From the NCBI GenBank assembly GCA_035578175.1, contig JAQMRL010000003.1:96641969-96705968 (forward strand): DNA of 64,000 nucleotides, in the 5' to 3' direction. Shown piece by piece: positions 23,340 to 35,204 of this stretch (its first letter is position 1; each line of letters opens with the position of its first letter). Below the pieces are notes generated by a model, which was given only the letters and a program-made list of their open reading frames with translations, searched no databases and had not been told where the DNA came from. The stretch is from Catonia carolina (lineage: Eukaryota; Arthropoda; Insecta; Hemiptera; Achilidae). The translations under genes were made by a program, and so were the position numbers.

Positions 23340-23506
23340 AGATTGGCCGGCCCGTTGGCGTAGTGGTTAGCGCAACTGGCTTCTACGCCGGGGTCCCGGG
23401 TTCGATCCCGGTCTGGCATTATTTCATCACTCATTTTCATATATCATCATTCTCTACCATCTGCATTTGCAGAAATTGCAAAACAGTCAGACGTAAAAAC
23501 AAAAAA
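23340..23506 (+). repeat. tRNA-derived SINE (family 1) with TSD
   Basis: Head with A box TGGCGTAGTGG (23356-23366) and B box GGTTCGATCC (23399-23408), as in RNA polymerase III promoters. A conserved tail follows (CTGCATTTGCAGAAATTGCA, AACAGTCAGACGTAAA) with an A-rich end. GATGTTAG at 23332-23339 and 23507-23514 is the likely TSD. Relatives at 43918 and 52106. Confidence 0.85.
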
Positions 23507-23514
23507 GATGTTAG

Positions 23515-25375
23515 TGAACTCTACTTTTTAGAAAATCCAAAATTGTCATTTTTTTAAAAGTAAAGTTAATGATGAGACTACATACTTGTATGAATTTGTT
23601 CCTGATGACATCGTCTCGGCATTCACACTAATTCCTTTCAAGATGGTCTGTTGACCATCGGAATACTTGCCATGTGTCACGAATGCTGTGTCTATGGATT
23701 TATGTGTGTTTGAAATTTCAAGTGAAAATCATTGTATTTATGATGGCATGTTTAACGATCACATCAAATTGAAGGTATCTAGCAATAACGTTAACTTCCC
23801 AATTATGAGTGGAAGATCTGTCGCTTAACTGTTAAATATGCTACCGATGGTCATTAAATATTTTATCGTGAAATTTCGACAATAATTTTCTATTGAAACT
23901 GAAACATATAAAAATCACTTTAAGGACAAAGAATGTTTATTCCAACAACAAAAGAGTTAAAATTTCATCAACAAAAGAATATCTTTCTGTTTTCTATTTG
24001 AAAGAAATTCAATAATTTAAATAGTTTTAACGTTTATTTTAGTAAAATGATACGGAAGTTGAAAATATAATTTATTTCTTTAAGTGGTTTTCTCGATGAA
24101 TGGGCACAACAAAACACAGAAAGATAGTTTCTTTAAAAAAAGTTTTAAGACAGTTACAAATTCCTTAACTGAAAAGAAAACTAAAATAAGTCTCAAACTA
24201 TTCACTTGATTTCTTGCCAAGAATAGTCATTTACTAAAGTTCTATTTCTTTAATCTTATTTTTATTATTTTTGTTACAATCTATTCAAAACAATAAATCT
24301 AACGCAGCTTACCAATTAAGTATGTCTATATATATTTAAACACATGTGTAAATTAAAATGTGTGTGCATGTGTATGACAGTGACAATTGTATGAGATTTT
24401 AAAATATTTTACAAATGTCAGGGAAGAAGGGTTAAAGTAATAAATTTATTTACAAAAAATATGGTTGACCTATAACCTTAAAAAATGAAACATTTAAGCA
24501 GCTTAACGTTATTGAAATTAAACCGGGTATTTTTGGAGAGGAATAGAAATATTGCGTAATACGGAAAAATGTACAACAACAAAGTATTTCCTTTCGGGCC
24601 ATAACGGTTTTATTGGTCGTCATTTTAAACTCACGTTATTAATAATCTAATTTGTCAAATATTGTATGTAAACGGTATGAAGTGAAATTCTTTTAAATTT
24701 GAACCAACTCGGGCATAGGTCAATTTCCTTGCCGACTGAACCGTCAAAGAAGCTACAAAACTAATTTTTGTTCGATTAATCAGCAACTTTAATTTTTTAG
24801 TTAAGGTATTGACTGAATAGTAAATTTTGTATTCTTGGGTTGAAACTTTGATGTTTCTTTGATATCTCTTGGGTTAAAACTTTGATGGCCTTGTAAAAAT
24901 GTTTTGATTCTAAACCACAGCTTTTAGAAGCAAAACAGAATCTTACAGTATGATAAATAAATATAAAAAGTCTTGAAAACAATATCAATAGGTGTGTGAC
25001 CATACCAACTGCATAAATCTATAAAACTTTGCAAGCGTCACTTAATTTCTAAAAAATGACACGTAGGTACTCCAAACATAATAGGATAACGTGCTAAATA
25101 GATAGGCCCACAGTCAGTTAATCTTACGCTCACTATTGTTATTGCTTATTTAATTTTGAATGACTTCAGTTATGTGTGGACAGATTATTGGTAAACTCTT
25201 TAGGGATGTAAAAATTATAAGGTCGGAGTTGATTACACCAATGCGCCTAATTGTCGAAGAAATTGAATAAACAGTTATAAGGAATCAGAAGGAACCTGGT
25301 CAGAAACTCATAAGTCAAGTTGGCTTAGCCTATTTGGTAAAACACAATGCGATACAGAAAACCAAAAAGTTTTAA
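23515..25375. other. AT-rich, no recognised gene
   Basis: The minus-strand frame at 24797-25003 has no family features. Confidence 0.45.
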
Positions 25376-26363
25376 TTCAAATTTCTTACAGTTACAGGCA
25401 AAGTTAGGTACCTTGTTTTAATACTTGACAGACGTCTCACGTGGAAACCACACGTTCCACAGATCAGAGTAATCTCAGACTCACGGTTTCATCTGTTGTA
25501 TGGCGTCTTAGGTCGCAAGTCCTCGCTACCTCTACACTTAAAAGTCATCCTCTATAAATCACTAGTACGGCCAATTTGGCTATATGGTGGACCAATGTTT
25601 GGAGCCTGTCTCTATACAAAACTGAAGATTCTTTAAAGAAACCAGTCAAAAGCACTTAGAGCAATAACAACCGCACCTTTTTACGTAACCAATCATACCC
25701 TTCAGAAAAACCTGATAATACCAACGGTTCGAGACGTAAACGCAACACACAACAAAGACAATTGACCTCATAAATCCAAATGTCCAATCTCTTTCAACCA
25801 ACGATCTCCCTGTTAACAGACGATTGAAACAAAGGTGGAATAGGGATCTCCTCCGACCGCCATACAAAAAATATTTCAATTTAACTTATCATGCCTGTGT
25901 CATTTCATCTTCTCTTCTCTTCTTACTATCAAGTTAATAAGCCTGTTCCGAACTCACAAACCATCCTGTACGTCTACACAAACACCGTACATCTCGACTA
26001 CTGCTATCTTCTTCGAGGTCTTCCCACCTCCCTTCTTCCAACTGGAACATATTCCATCACTTTTAGAGGTATTCTCTCCTCTGGCATCCGTTCCAAATGT
26101 TGCCTGTCTTGTCATGCCTGTGTCATTTCATAAAAACAAAACTCATTTCATATAAAAAAATCATCTATCATAGTTTACAAATCATTATCATTGAAAAATA
26201 TTGGCACCACATTTCTTGCAAAATTTCACGCCGAAATCGGTCACTGGATCGATTCTCATTCACAACACATTCCCGCCATTTTTTATTCATTCCATCTCAT
26301 TTACTAGTTGTGCTTTAAAAAATTTTACAGGTGTAAATAAAAATAATGTTGAAGTCAAAAAAA
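25376..26363 (+). pseudogene. Jockey-like LINE 3' fragment, copy 2, with inserted segment
   Basis: Starts with VRYLVLILDRRLTWKPHV and continues SLPLHLKVILYKSLVRPIWL, then frame breaks near 25620-25760 and RAITTAPFYVTNHTL. The 3' UTR matches 19990-20246 but is split by a 203-bp segment (25909-26111). That segment is flanked by a perfect 20-bp direct repeat starting TCATGCCTGTGTC (25889-25908 and 26112-26131). AAATTTCT near 25380 and after the A run near 26356 may be the TSD. Confidence 0.8.
25909..26111. repeat. 203-bp segment between 20-bp direct repeats
   Basis: Absent from the otherwise collinear 3' UTR at 19990-20246. CT-rich, with AGGTCTTCCCACCTCCCTTC resembling the complement of an RTE ORF end (compare 6858-6880), so it is probably a small minus-strand RTE insertion with a 20-bp TSD. 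Confidence 0.6.
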
Positions 26364-27160
26364 AATTTCTCTTAATAGTATCAAAATTAAGCTCCGTGTG
26401 ATAAAAGTAATAATAATTGGTTTTGGAAAACATCAATTAAGTTGTGCTTAATGAAGTAAAATCTAATAGTCTAATAAATACATGTAGATGAAATAAAATG
26501 AAACAAAAACCTGTCGTAAAATTTGGTAAAAAATTTAGTTTTAAATAGACATTAATTTAATCTTCCGAAAGAACGGTCTCTGAAGAAATGTAATATATTT
26601 CTTTGAACCATACGAAGGAAAAGAGACATGGCATAATTCCAATTTATATTTACTTCCGTGACTTAATGACAATAACATTAATATCTTCGATGTTGCATCC
26701 CATTAGCAAATCATTAACAAAATTTTAATTTTCAATAGACAAATAAATTGATTTTACTTGAATTCGATTTTTAAGAGATTTAGAATAATTAAAAAATACA
26801 CTAACGAAATGAGAAATCTTAATTTATTTATCAGTAAAAAGACATAAGTTAATTAGGCACGGTACTAAATTTTTGTTAGTAATTTAATAAAAAAAATTTT
26901 TAAAAAAACGAACACCCTTATTTCCTTTTAACCATCGCCATTAGCAAATTTAATTAAACCAAGAAAATGACAAGTTATTTTAAATTAACGAATCAATTAT
27001 TTCAAGTTCACTAATTTGGTTGAATTTTATATAATTATTAAGTAATTGAGTTAAATAAAGCAACAATTCGTGGAACGTTAACCCGAATAATCAATTAGAA
27101 ATTGTTAATAACTTGTCACCAAAAAGAAAGACTTTTTCAGAAACTGTTACATCAATTTTT
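26364..27160. other. AT-rich, nothing recognised
   Basis: No supported gene or repeat. Confidence 0.45.
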
Positions 27161-27296
27161 ATGTATAGGTTATTGCTCTTGTTTCACATAAAATAAATGT
27201 ATGTTTATCACTGGGTACTTTTGCCGCATTGCAATACGATTTATTCATAACGGGAAACCAAGTTAACTGTATATTCGGAGATATTAAGCTCATTGC
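27161..27296. repeat. 136-bp direct repeat, copy 1
   Basis: About 78% identical by eye to 27678-27813. Both contain GTTATTGCTCTTG, CAAGTTAA and TTCGGAGATATTAAGCT. It abuts the GTTG element. Confidence 0.75.
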
Positions 27297-27676
27297 GTTG
27301 TTTTTTAGATCATAAGCCGAAAGGCAGGTTTAAACCTCTAGAAGCTTTACTAACCAAAACGAGGAGTGAGGTGGTTTTCATAGTCTTCCTCACTGAGTGG
27401 AAAAGTATGCTTATCAGCATTCCAGACCCTCTGAAAAGCATCTACTTTCCACCCTCTAAATGACACTTTCACTTTATTCACCACAGTCTGGCTATATAAT
27501 GAAATCCTTTACTCTCAGAGGAGATAACTCTGACTAGTGTATCTCTACCTCTTCTGTTCTTAAATGCTTCGGTCATTTAATTGGCTGACCATGTAATAAG
27601 AAAGAGAACTATTTTTTGTAGTCCTGGAACTAGCATAGTGCAAGTAATTTAACACTCCTCCTGCCTGTTATGGGCA
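27297..27676 (+). repeat. GTTG element copy between direct repeats
   Basis: Runs from GTTGTTTTTTAGATCATAAG to CTGTTATGGGCA. It exactly fills the gap between the two 136-bp repeats. Confidence 0.8.
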
Positions 27677-27677
27677 A

Positions 27678-27813
27678 ATGTATAAGTTATTGCTCTTGAT
27701 TGACATAAGAGAAATTTATGCCTATTACAGAGTACATCTGCCTCATCACTATACAATTTATTCAAAACGGAGAACCAAGTTAAACATTTTTTCGGAGATA
27801 TTAAGCTAGTTGC
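27678..27813. repeat. 136-bp direct repeat, copy 2
   Basis: Partner of 27161-27296; same length by my count, diverged. Confidence 0.75.
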
Positions 27814-27864
27814 GTAATCCTCTAAAAAATTAAAAGAAAGTTTAATATATTTTATAGTTTATAC

Positions 27865-28012
27865 AAATTCGCATCAACAATATGGTCATTAGCGACAGCT
27901 GTGTGTAATAGGATGATGGTTTTTAACGCGTAAAAATTTTCAGACCTTAGTCATGATTAAACGTGAGACCTTACGCTTTGTAGTCTAGCACACTAACCAC
28001 TAAGTTACGAAT
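27865..28012 (-). repeat. SINE family 2 copy
   Basis: The complement of GCATCAACAATATGGTCATT and of the B-box-like region near 27955 matches the copy at 1345-1512. Confidence 0.65.
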
Positions 28013-28061
28013 TTAAATGTTTAATCGCTTTTTTAAAAATCTATATTAATAATTAATTTTG

Positions 28062-28250
28062 CCACCACGGTAATTGAATGGTTAAAGCTCTAGACTAAGT
28101 TGGAAACTCCAAAGCAGAAGGCCTCGGTTCGATTCCCAGATAGAGTTTGAAAATTATTATACGTTAAAATCCACAGACTTGTACCGTAACCCATAGTAGC
28201 TACGAAATACCAAAGCTGTTAAAGCGGCTTCAAATAACCTAAAAAAATAC
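28062..28250 (+). repeat. SINE family 2 copy
   Basis: Head CACGGTAATTGAATGGTTAA, B-box-like GGTTCGATTCCC at about 28125, tail with TTATTATACGTTAAAATCC and an A-rich end. It faces the copy at 27865, giving a head-out inverted pair. Confidence 0.65.
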
Positions 28251-29281
28251 GTACATAGGTTATTTTAAATGAAAAATAAACACAGAAGCACTAAATTAAT
28301 CTAACCTTGAACAAGGGAAACCACAAATGGGTAGAATAATTTTCCCACTATGAAGTTAATTTATAAGTAAATGTATATTTTAAAGTAAGTAAGTAACTTT
28401 AAATTGTAATGATTTTTGTAAAGAAACGGGGAAAAATTACTATAATATTCAAATTTGATAACAAAATCAATAGGGCGAGAGCTGATTTTCAAAGAAATAA
28501 TAAAGATTCCTGATTTGATTTCCAGCAAAGGTTTAAAGGAAGTTTTATCGCGTACTCAGTTTACAGAATAAACACAGTTAACAAATAAGATGTTACAACT
28601 TTAAAAAAAATAATTTATTTTGTAAAGTGTATTAAATAAGATAGAGCTCATATATTACATTTATTTGAATGGAGTAGATAATTGTTAAACGAACTACACC
28701 CGCATATCATGTAGATGGCACTGTTCATAAGGTGGGTTGCAAAATTATGGTTCTCGGATGAAGAGGGTCCAGACAAGTGTGGTAATATTAATTGCTACGT
28801 TTTATGCTCCGTCTACTCGGTCACGCCAGTTATAATTTAAATCTTAAACTCTTTAAATTTATCTATGTTACTTTCTGTGTATTTAATAGAAAAACTGAAA
28901 GAATTATTAGCGAACAACATTTTCAAAATTGTGATTTGTTCTTCTTAAAAACATCGCTTGAGATTCAAGATGTACTTAAAACATATACTTGAAATAATAT
29001 ACATGCACACTACTTCAATCTGTTGGTGTGATATTATGTGCTAGTGACGTATATATAGTTTTTAAACTTGTTAGTTGTCAACGAACCATAAAGGTTCTTG
29101 GCTCATAATTACTGTATCATAAATTATTAGTTATGTTTAATTAAATCAGGTTTTAAAAACAGAACTTTATTCTAGTTACATTTAAAAATTTTCACAACAC
29201 AATCAATTTAAAAGTAAGGTGTAACAACGTAGCCTACTCAAGAAGTTATTTTTTGGTCTTTTGTGACCACAATGGATCAGT
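28251..29281. other. No recognised feature
   Basis: Frame 28792-28992 carries no motif. Confidence 0.4.
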
Positions 29282-29418
29282 TTAGTCAAATTTAGAAAAC
29301 TTCTTCCTTTTCATATTCTTTAACTTGATGTTTTGCCAGTATGCCTTCATTCGGGCTGATCTTGCTTGCCGAACTTCTTCTGAAACGACTGATTTCTTCC
29401 TGCTTGGGTATGTTCTTA
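29282..29418 (-). other. Possible C-terminal coding relic
   Basis: The minus strand reads PSRKKSVVSEEVRQARSARM then KAYWQNIKLKNMKRKKFSKF and stops. It is strongly basic with a plausible amphipathic helix, and it abuts the 5'-truncated GTTG element at about 29419, where the frame runs into repeat. It could be a terminal exon or an old TE ORF end; not recognised. Confidence 0.2.
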
Positions 29419-29420
29419 GT

Positions 29421-30043
29421 CCAGGGCTACAAAAACAAATTCTGTTTCTTATTATATGGTCAGCCAAACTGAAGCATACTAACAGAAGAGGTAGAGATGT
29501 AAACTACACTAGTCAGAGTTATCTTCTCCAAGAGTAATTAATTTTATTATACAGCCAGATACTATTAGCCAGATATTATTATACTGACCACTATCAAGTC
29601 TCGAAAGCTACAGTACTTCGGGCACATTATGAGAAATGCAACCAGATATGCCCTCCTGCAAGCCATTCTACGAGGGAAAATTTTTGGAAAGCGGGGACCA
29701 GGTAGAAGAAGAACATCCTGGTTGAAGAACCTCAGAGTCTGGTACAATACAACTTCGGTACGGCTTTTCCGAGTTGCTGCAGACAAGATGAAGATTGCCA
29801 TGATGATCGCCAACATTCGTAACGGATAGGCACATCAAGAAGAAGATACAGCCAGACCCTGTGATGAATAAAGTGAAGGTGATATTTGCAGGGTTGAAAG
29901 TAAATGCTTTTCAGTGGGCCTGCCATGCTAATAAACATACTTTTTAACTCAGTGAAGAAGACAAGGTACCACCTTACTTTTCGTTTTACTTAGTAAAACC
30001 TCTACGGGTTCAAACCAGCCTTTCGGGTGATGACCTAAACAAC
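29421..30043 (-). repeat. GTTG element, 5'-truncated and interrupted
   Basis: Begins inside the element (CCAGGGCTACAAAAAC) and ends GATGACCTAAACAAC. It is interrupted at 29560-29845 by an RTE fragment. TTCTTA at 29413-29418 and 30045-30050 could be a short TSD. Confidence 0.75.
29560..29845 (+). mobile_element. RTE-like LINE 3' fragment nested in GTTG element
   Basis: Encodes KSRKLQYFGHIMRNATRYAL, GKRGPGRRRTSWLKNLRVWY and a stop at 29827, the C-terminal end of an RTE-type EN/RT protein. The tail is CAAGAAGAAG, not poly(A). ATACAGCCAGA is present at 29549-29559 and 29846-29856, a perfect 11-bp TSD, and removing one copy restores the GTTG sequence. Confidence 0.85.
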
Positions 30044-30740
30044 AATTCTTAAAGTAGTCACTAATAACCAACTTATTGACGAGACTTCTACAAAAGCCTA
30101 AAACGGTAATTCAAAATAAGAAGCGTATTAATTTGCTACAATTCATTAACATGAACTTTTAAACTTGAGTACAAAATTATTGTACTCGTAATATAATCTT
30201 GTGCAATATCAATAAACGAATAAAACTTATTAAAAATTTAGGCTACAGGATATTTGGTTGGCAGAGAAGTACATCCGAACACCAAGAAAAGTAATTTGAT
30301 ATGTATGACATAGTTACCGACAGATGTTCGAAAAATGTTATTAATATAGATATTTAAAACGTATTTGTAGATTTGGTACCTAGCTAGAGCCTACCAAAAA
30401 CCTATTAGTGAAATGTAATACTTACGCTGATAAATTGTAGATGTCGCTCATTCAAAACCTCATTAATTTTTTAACTGTAAATGTTTTTATTTTAATTTAA
30501 AATAATCAAAAATTTTACCTTGTGAGCGAAATGATTTCCTCCACTTAATATTTTAAGACATTTTACAAGGTATTTCAGATTCTGACAACATTTTCTTAAT
30601 AATATGTAGATATTTTTCAATCTGAATCGATTTCCCAGAGTAGGGAATTTTGTATCAATGGTTTTATAACGGATTTTAAAAGTTACTCTACGATCTAACT
30701 GCAAAAAAATTCATAATGCTTAAAAGATTAACATATATTA
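30044..30740. other. No recognised feature
   Basis: AT-rich; a 70-codon minus frame (30492-30704) is unsupported. Confidence 0.4.
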
Positions 30741-31487
30741 TTTTTACTTTCTCTTGCCTATATGAATATATAAGAAGGAAAGTATTGTTTTCATGTCGAT
30801 TTTTCTAAATCGAGTTTTCACCGGATCTACACGTTTTCAGACACCCGTTAATTTCCCTCGTTTTTACTTTTTTGCAATTTTCTCAAAAACGGCTCCTACG
30901 ATGTTTTTTTTAAAATCGCCTCATTAACAAAACTTTTATGCTCTACAAGATAGAGTAGGAGTCATGTCTGCTGAAATTCTTAGTAAGGCTGTTTTCTCGT
31001 AAAAAATTGTTTTTTTTAAGATCGCGGCTTAATATGCACTTTAGCGCAAAAATGTATATAATAAAAGTTGCAGACAATTTAAAAACCTACAACTTTTATT
31101 TAAATTACTTTTCTATATAACTCAACGCTTAGTTTAGCGGTAATTAGAAATTTTCTGAGTTTTTCTCACGAAAACGTGTAAAAAATAGATTTTTAAAGAT
31201 TTCAGCTTTAGTATGCATTTAACGACAAATGTTTATTAATAAAATTTATAGGAAATTAAAATATATACAACTTTTATTGAGCCTAGTTTAGCGTGAAAGA
31301 GTGATTTCCTGTATTTTTAAGCCAAACTGAGGTTGATTTTCATTTTGTGTCTTTCACTCATGATTAAAATAAGGTTATGTTTTTTGAGGTTAGCTTTTTG
31401 TTTATTTCTAAATATTTTAGGTTATATTGTTAATTATTTGCATTGGCACGAGAAAGTCGTGTCAGTGTTTCACACCAGATTTTTTTA
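30741..31487 (+). mobile_element. ACTTTCTCTTGCC element, copy 2
   Basis: ACTTTCTCTTGCC at 30746-30758 and GGCACGAGAAAGT at 31445-31457. The interior is collinear with copy 1, but the TG run and flanking 150 bp are absent. The end CACACCAGATTTTT is shared with copy 1. Confidence 0.65.
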
Positions 31488-32104
31488 TTGTACATATTTT
31501 ATAAAACTCAAAATTTCGCTTTTGTAGTAATCTATTTTATTTTGTGTTGTTCACACGGTTTCATTTTGTTTATCATGCGGTATTATTATAATTCCGTATG
31601 TATTATACGTAAATACCGTTCAACTCAGTTATCCACTGGAAAATATTATTTAAAGAAATTTTTCTCTCTGTTTCACGTCATATGATATTAAAAAATTTGG
31701 TAAACTTTTGGATGGCAAGTGACAAACATTTGTCGTTTAATTGAAAATATTTCAAAAAAATAAAATAAAACAATGAATCTTAACATCCGATTTTCCTTCC
31801 TAAACCAATTTTACTATTACCAGGTCAAAAAAAATGGGCCTAAAAATGTATTTCACTTATTTCATTACTATTAATTAATCATGTAAGGTAATTAATACGA
31901 CGTTTTAGATTAATATGACACAACAATCTTCTAATTTACACACTTTCTCTTCGTGTCTTCGCGTACAATCTCCATAGATGAATAAAGAGCCTTCGGAATG
32001 AGGATTTATTATGAAAGCACAACCTCGAATTAGTCACTGGGTGACTTCTATTAGATAAGTTCAAAAAATTTAATCATTTCAATCTTGAATTTTGAATATA
32101 AATT
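31488..32104. other. No recognised feature
   Basis: AT-rich non-coding. Confidence 0.4.
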
Positions 32105-32350
32105 AATTGTTAATCTTGAAATCATAAATTTCTTGTTCTACTGTTTTTAATTTGAGATTTCCAATAATGAATTTCATTTCTTGCATATATGTAAGTCCTA
32201 CTGGTGTATATTATTCAACATGTTTTTGATAGTATTTGTTCACCAATTTTGATGTTGGAATTTGCATATGTACCCAAAACTTGTATTCCATAATATGTCC
32301 AAATGCGTTTTAATATTGATTTATATAGATTTATTTTGGTTTTACAGGAG
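32105..32350 (-). pseudogene. Old Jockey-like LINE relic
   Basis: The minus strand reads NLYKSILKRIWTYYGIQVLG followed by TYANSNIKIGEQILS, matching the LYKS..RPIWTYG..LFG..SN block of the other copies with substitutions and frame breaks. No tail visible. Confidence 0.5.
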
Positions 32351-33499
32351 AAATTTAATCTCAAAAACCAATTTTAAGAAAATTTATATTTAGTTGGTTT
32401 CTTTTGTTAAGTTGTTTTCTTGCAAGACATAGATATCTACAGGCCCAGATATCTGACTGTGTCTCAATGTGAAATGATATTGTACAGCTTTACTGCCGGA
32501 GAGTTCCTTTTATTAAACTGGATGTAACATGTCCTGATTCGATTTCATTAATTTGAATTATTAAGTACCTAACCATTTTTAAAGTTATCTAAATGCTTTT
32601 GTAAAAGTTCTAATGCATTAGCTGGATTATGATTAGTCAAATAAATAGCTAGTAGTTCGATAACTGTTGACTAATATCAACTTAATTATTGATAAAGTAT
32701 ACGTGTAGATCAATCATAATGCTTTTTTAAATTATTTTATCGTTAGAAATACAGTAGTAATAAATTAAATTAAAATTCACACCGAATTTCGCGTTATAGG
32801 TAACCAAATATCATAGGTAACCAAATAATATTGTTAACTTATTTATTTTACACCCCAGTTGAACGTACAAAATTTGTAAAGTTTTTAATAGAAACAAAGT
32901 TAACAGTTAAAAACAAAATTCCAAAATTAATAATAACGGGAAAATAAAATTGCATTTTTGCTATTTGTGATACGAGAAGTGGGAAGTACAATTTAAATTG
33001 AACTTGGATTAATGAATACGTCGATTTAATAATACAATGACCAGTAGTCGATACTGTGATATAAGTATCGATACAATAAATAAAAAAGCAAACAATGAAG
33101 GGCCTAGCCAATTAGTTTTTTAACCATTAAAAGTCATGTACAATATTGATTTATAAACAATTAATTCATTAATGGGTCCACTCACAATTGTAATTGCAAA
33201 TAATTTTACGTTCGCGTTATTTTAGAGAACGTGTTTTTAGATTTATGGATTCGCAGTTCAAATATAGAGGTCCTTTATGCTAATTCGTTATATACGTTCG
33301 TTTCATTCTGCAGAGTTTTTCTGTGCGGTACAGTAAAAATCGTTTAATATATATAAAAAAGCAATGCGATTTAAATGCTTGTTTATTTTTGAACTGAACC
33401 TGGCACACTTTGCCAATAACCTACCTTCTTTTTTTTTTAAATTGTATTTGGATATAAAAAGAGAGAACGTATAGGTATTTTTTATTTTATTTTTGCCTT
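32351..33499. other. AT-rich, nothing recognised
   Basis: Contains a short imperfect duplication of AGGTAACCAAATA near 32797-32825. The minus frame at 32848-33111 is unsupported. Confidence 0.4.
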
Positions 33500-34140
33500 C
33501 CCTACCTGCCTGTTTGTAAATCGGCGCAAGTTTATTGCCGAGGGCTGAACTTGCATTCCGCAGCGTGGACCTAATATTGTTTGATATTGAAATAGCATAG
33601 CGAGCGGGCTGTAGGAGTTTTGGTAGAAGAGAGAGGAAAATCGAGAGTATAGCGCGGTAGAGCGGTTGCTGGCAGTCAGTTTTGAAACCGACTCGGGCTC
33701 AGGAACGAGGGTTTCAGGACGGGATGACGAGGGGGTTAGAGTGGCAGGAAGAGGGGGGAAGCAAGGAACACTGAGTGATATTTTTCAGCGCGGACTGGCT
33801 GTCAGGACCAGACACCAGCCCGCTTCTTTAATTCTTATTCTCTATCTCATTCCGCATTTTTTTATCTACTGATGCATGCAGCGTTCATTTTGACTGTCTT
33901 TTTTTTATAACCCTCGCCTTCAAAATCCTGCCGTTCTTATTTCATTTCCTTAATAACTTAAGTCTCTTTGGAATTGAAATGAAATGAAAGAAAAAACTGG
34001 CATATAAATCGCATCATTTTGCTTTCATTCTTCAGTCTTTTTTAATAAAGGAAAAGAATCGAGCGAGGGAGGTTTACGGCGACACTGTTCTTATTAGGAC
34101 CAACAGTTTCCAGGCCACCGGAAATTCGTAGATTTAACCA
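33500..34140 (+). promoter_or_regulatory. GC-richer unique island, possible promoter/5' exon
   Basis: Base composition rises sharply (for example 33600-33760, rich in G) and CpGs appear (CGAGCGGGC, GCGCGG). No repeat relative is seen in the window. TATAAAAA is at 33453-33460 and an initiator-like TCAGT at 33676-33680. The 68-codon frame at 33666-33872 is not convincing coding. Strand and function are inferred from these weak signals only. Confidence 0.3.
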
Positions 34141-34552
34141 ATACTACAAAAAGACTAACTATCTGGCAATTTTCTTGGATTCAGACTGTAACAATTCTCT
34201 TAAACAAAAGTATCCCTATCAAACAGAAATTATGGTTTCAAATGGATTTGATTTGAAATAAACATCTCAAACTGGATTTACTTACCTTGCTGAAAAGAAT
34301 TTCAATTCCCCTTATACGTTCTTCTGAAATGATTTCTAATATAATAAAATTAATTTTTAGAATTAAAATTAAAATTGAAACTTCCCTATACAATACGCAT
34401 TAACTTTTATGTCATATTTAGTAAAATTCCTAAGATAATTTAAATTGATCTCAATAAAATGAATTAATTAAATACACGGTTCAGAATCACGAGAATTGCA
34501 TTATTACACGTAAATCTTGTTTTGTGTGTATTCTCGTACATCTCGTGTATGA
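34141..34552. other. AT-rich, nothing recognised
   Basis: No supported feature. Confidence 0.4.
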
Positions 34553-34890
34553 AGATCCCTAAAGTTGAACTCCATACGTCCAGATTGGTCTTATCACTGT
34601 CATGTTAATGGGTAATATATGTGATATGTTTAATTTAGAACTTCTATCGAGTAAGCGTTATAGTTGATAAATGCTCCATTTATGTCACAAAGCTAATGCT
34701 ACTCAAAGATTTGAATTACACGAAAACCCTCTCGTACAAACATATACACTAGGGCGATACTGGATATTCAGCATAGACGTTTAAAACGCTTCTGGGCAAC
34801 GGATCTTCTTGGGGAGATCTAGTTATAGGACTGTATTGATAACTGCAAGCTCTAACAAGTACATCAAACTTTTTAATCATTAGGCCGTTT
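34553..34890 (+). mobile_element. Jockey-like LINE 3' end with inverted 5' part
   Basis: 34553-34687 encodes on the minus strand LLDRSSKLNISHILPINMTV then IRPIWTYGVQL. From about 34690 the plus strand encodes RFELHENPLVQT and, with frame change, RRLKRFWATDLLGEI, stop, plus a 3' UTR matching 11780-11850. The two halves face opposite ways and about 50 residues between them are missing, as expected for 5' inversion with junctional deletion. Confidence 0.55.
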
Positions 34891-34913
34891 TTTCACTTAG
34901 ATACAAGGTCTTC

Positions 34914-35195
34914 CCAAGGTCTGGCTATTAAATAACGAGACTGACGTTGTAAAAAGTTTTATTTTAATTTTATATTTAATCACTTATTGCCACGTTCAAT
35001 ATACACTCCTTCTCTATCCTTACAACGCTCCAAGCGAATTTTCCATTGTTGGAAACAGTGCTGGAAGTCATCTTCTGGCAGCTTCTTCAGGACACGTGCC
35101 GCTTTCTCTTTTACAGCTTCCACAGACTCAAATTTTGTCCCTTTTAATGCAGATTTCACCTAAGGGAACAGGTATAAGATAATATCATGTGATGA
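34914..35195 (-). mobile_element. mariner 3' end, family A
   Basis: The minus strand encodes YLFP(stop)VKSALKGTKFES, VEAVKEKAARVLKKLP and FQQWKIRLERCKDREGVYIE with a stop, the C-terminus of a mariner transposase. It is followed by an inverted-repeat end, the complement of CAAGGTCTGGCTATTAAATA. Everything upstream of FYLFP, including the catalytic aspartates, is missing. Confidence 0.75.
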
Positions 35196-35204
35196 AACGT
35201 GGAT

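Noticed and set aside
23340..23420. Functional tRNA gene
   Set aside because: A and B boxes are good, but the head is joined to a SINE tail and flanked by a TSD; no convincing full cloverleaf.
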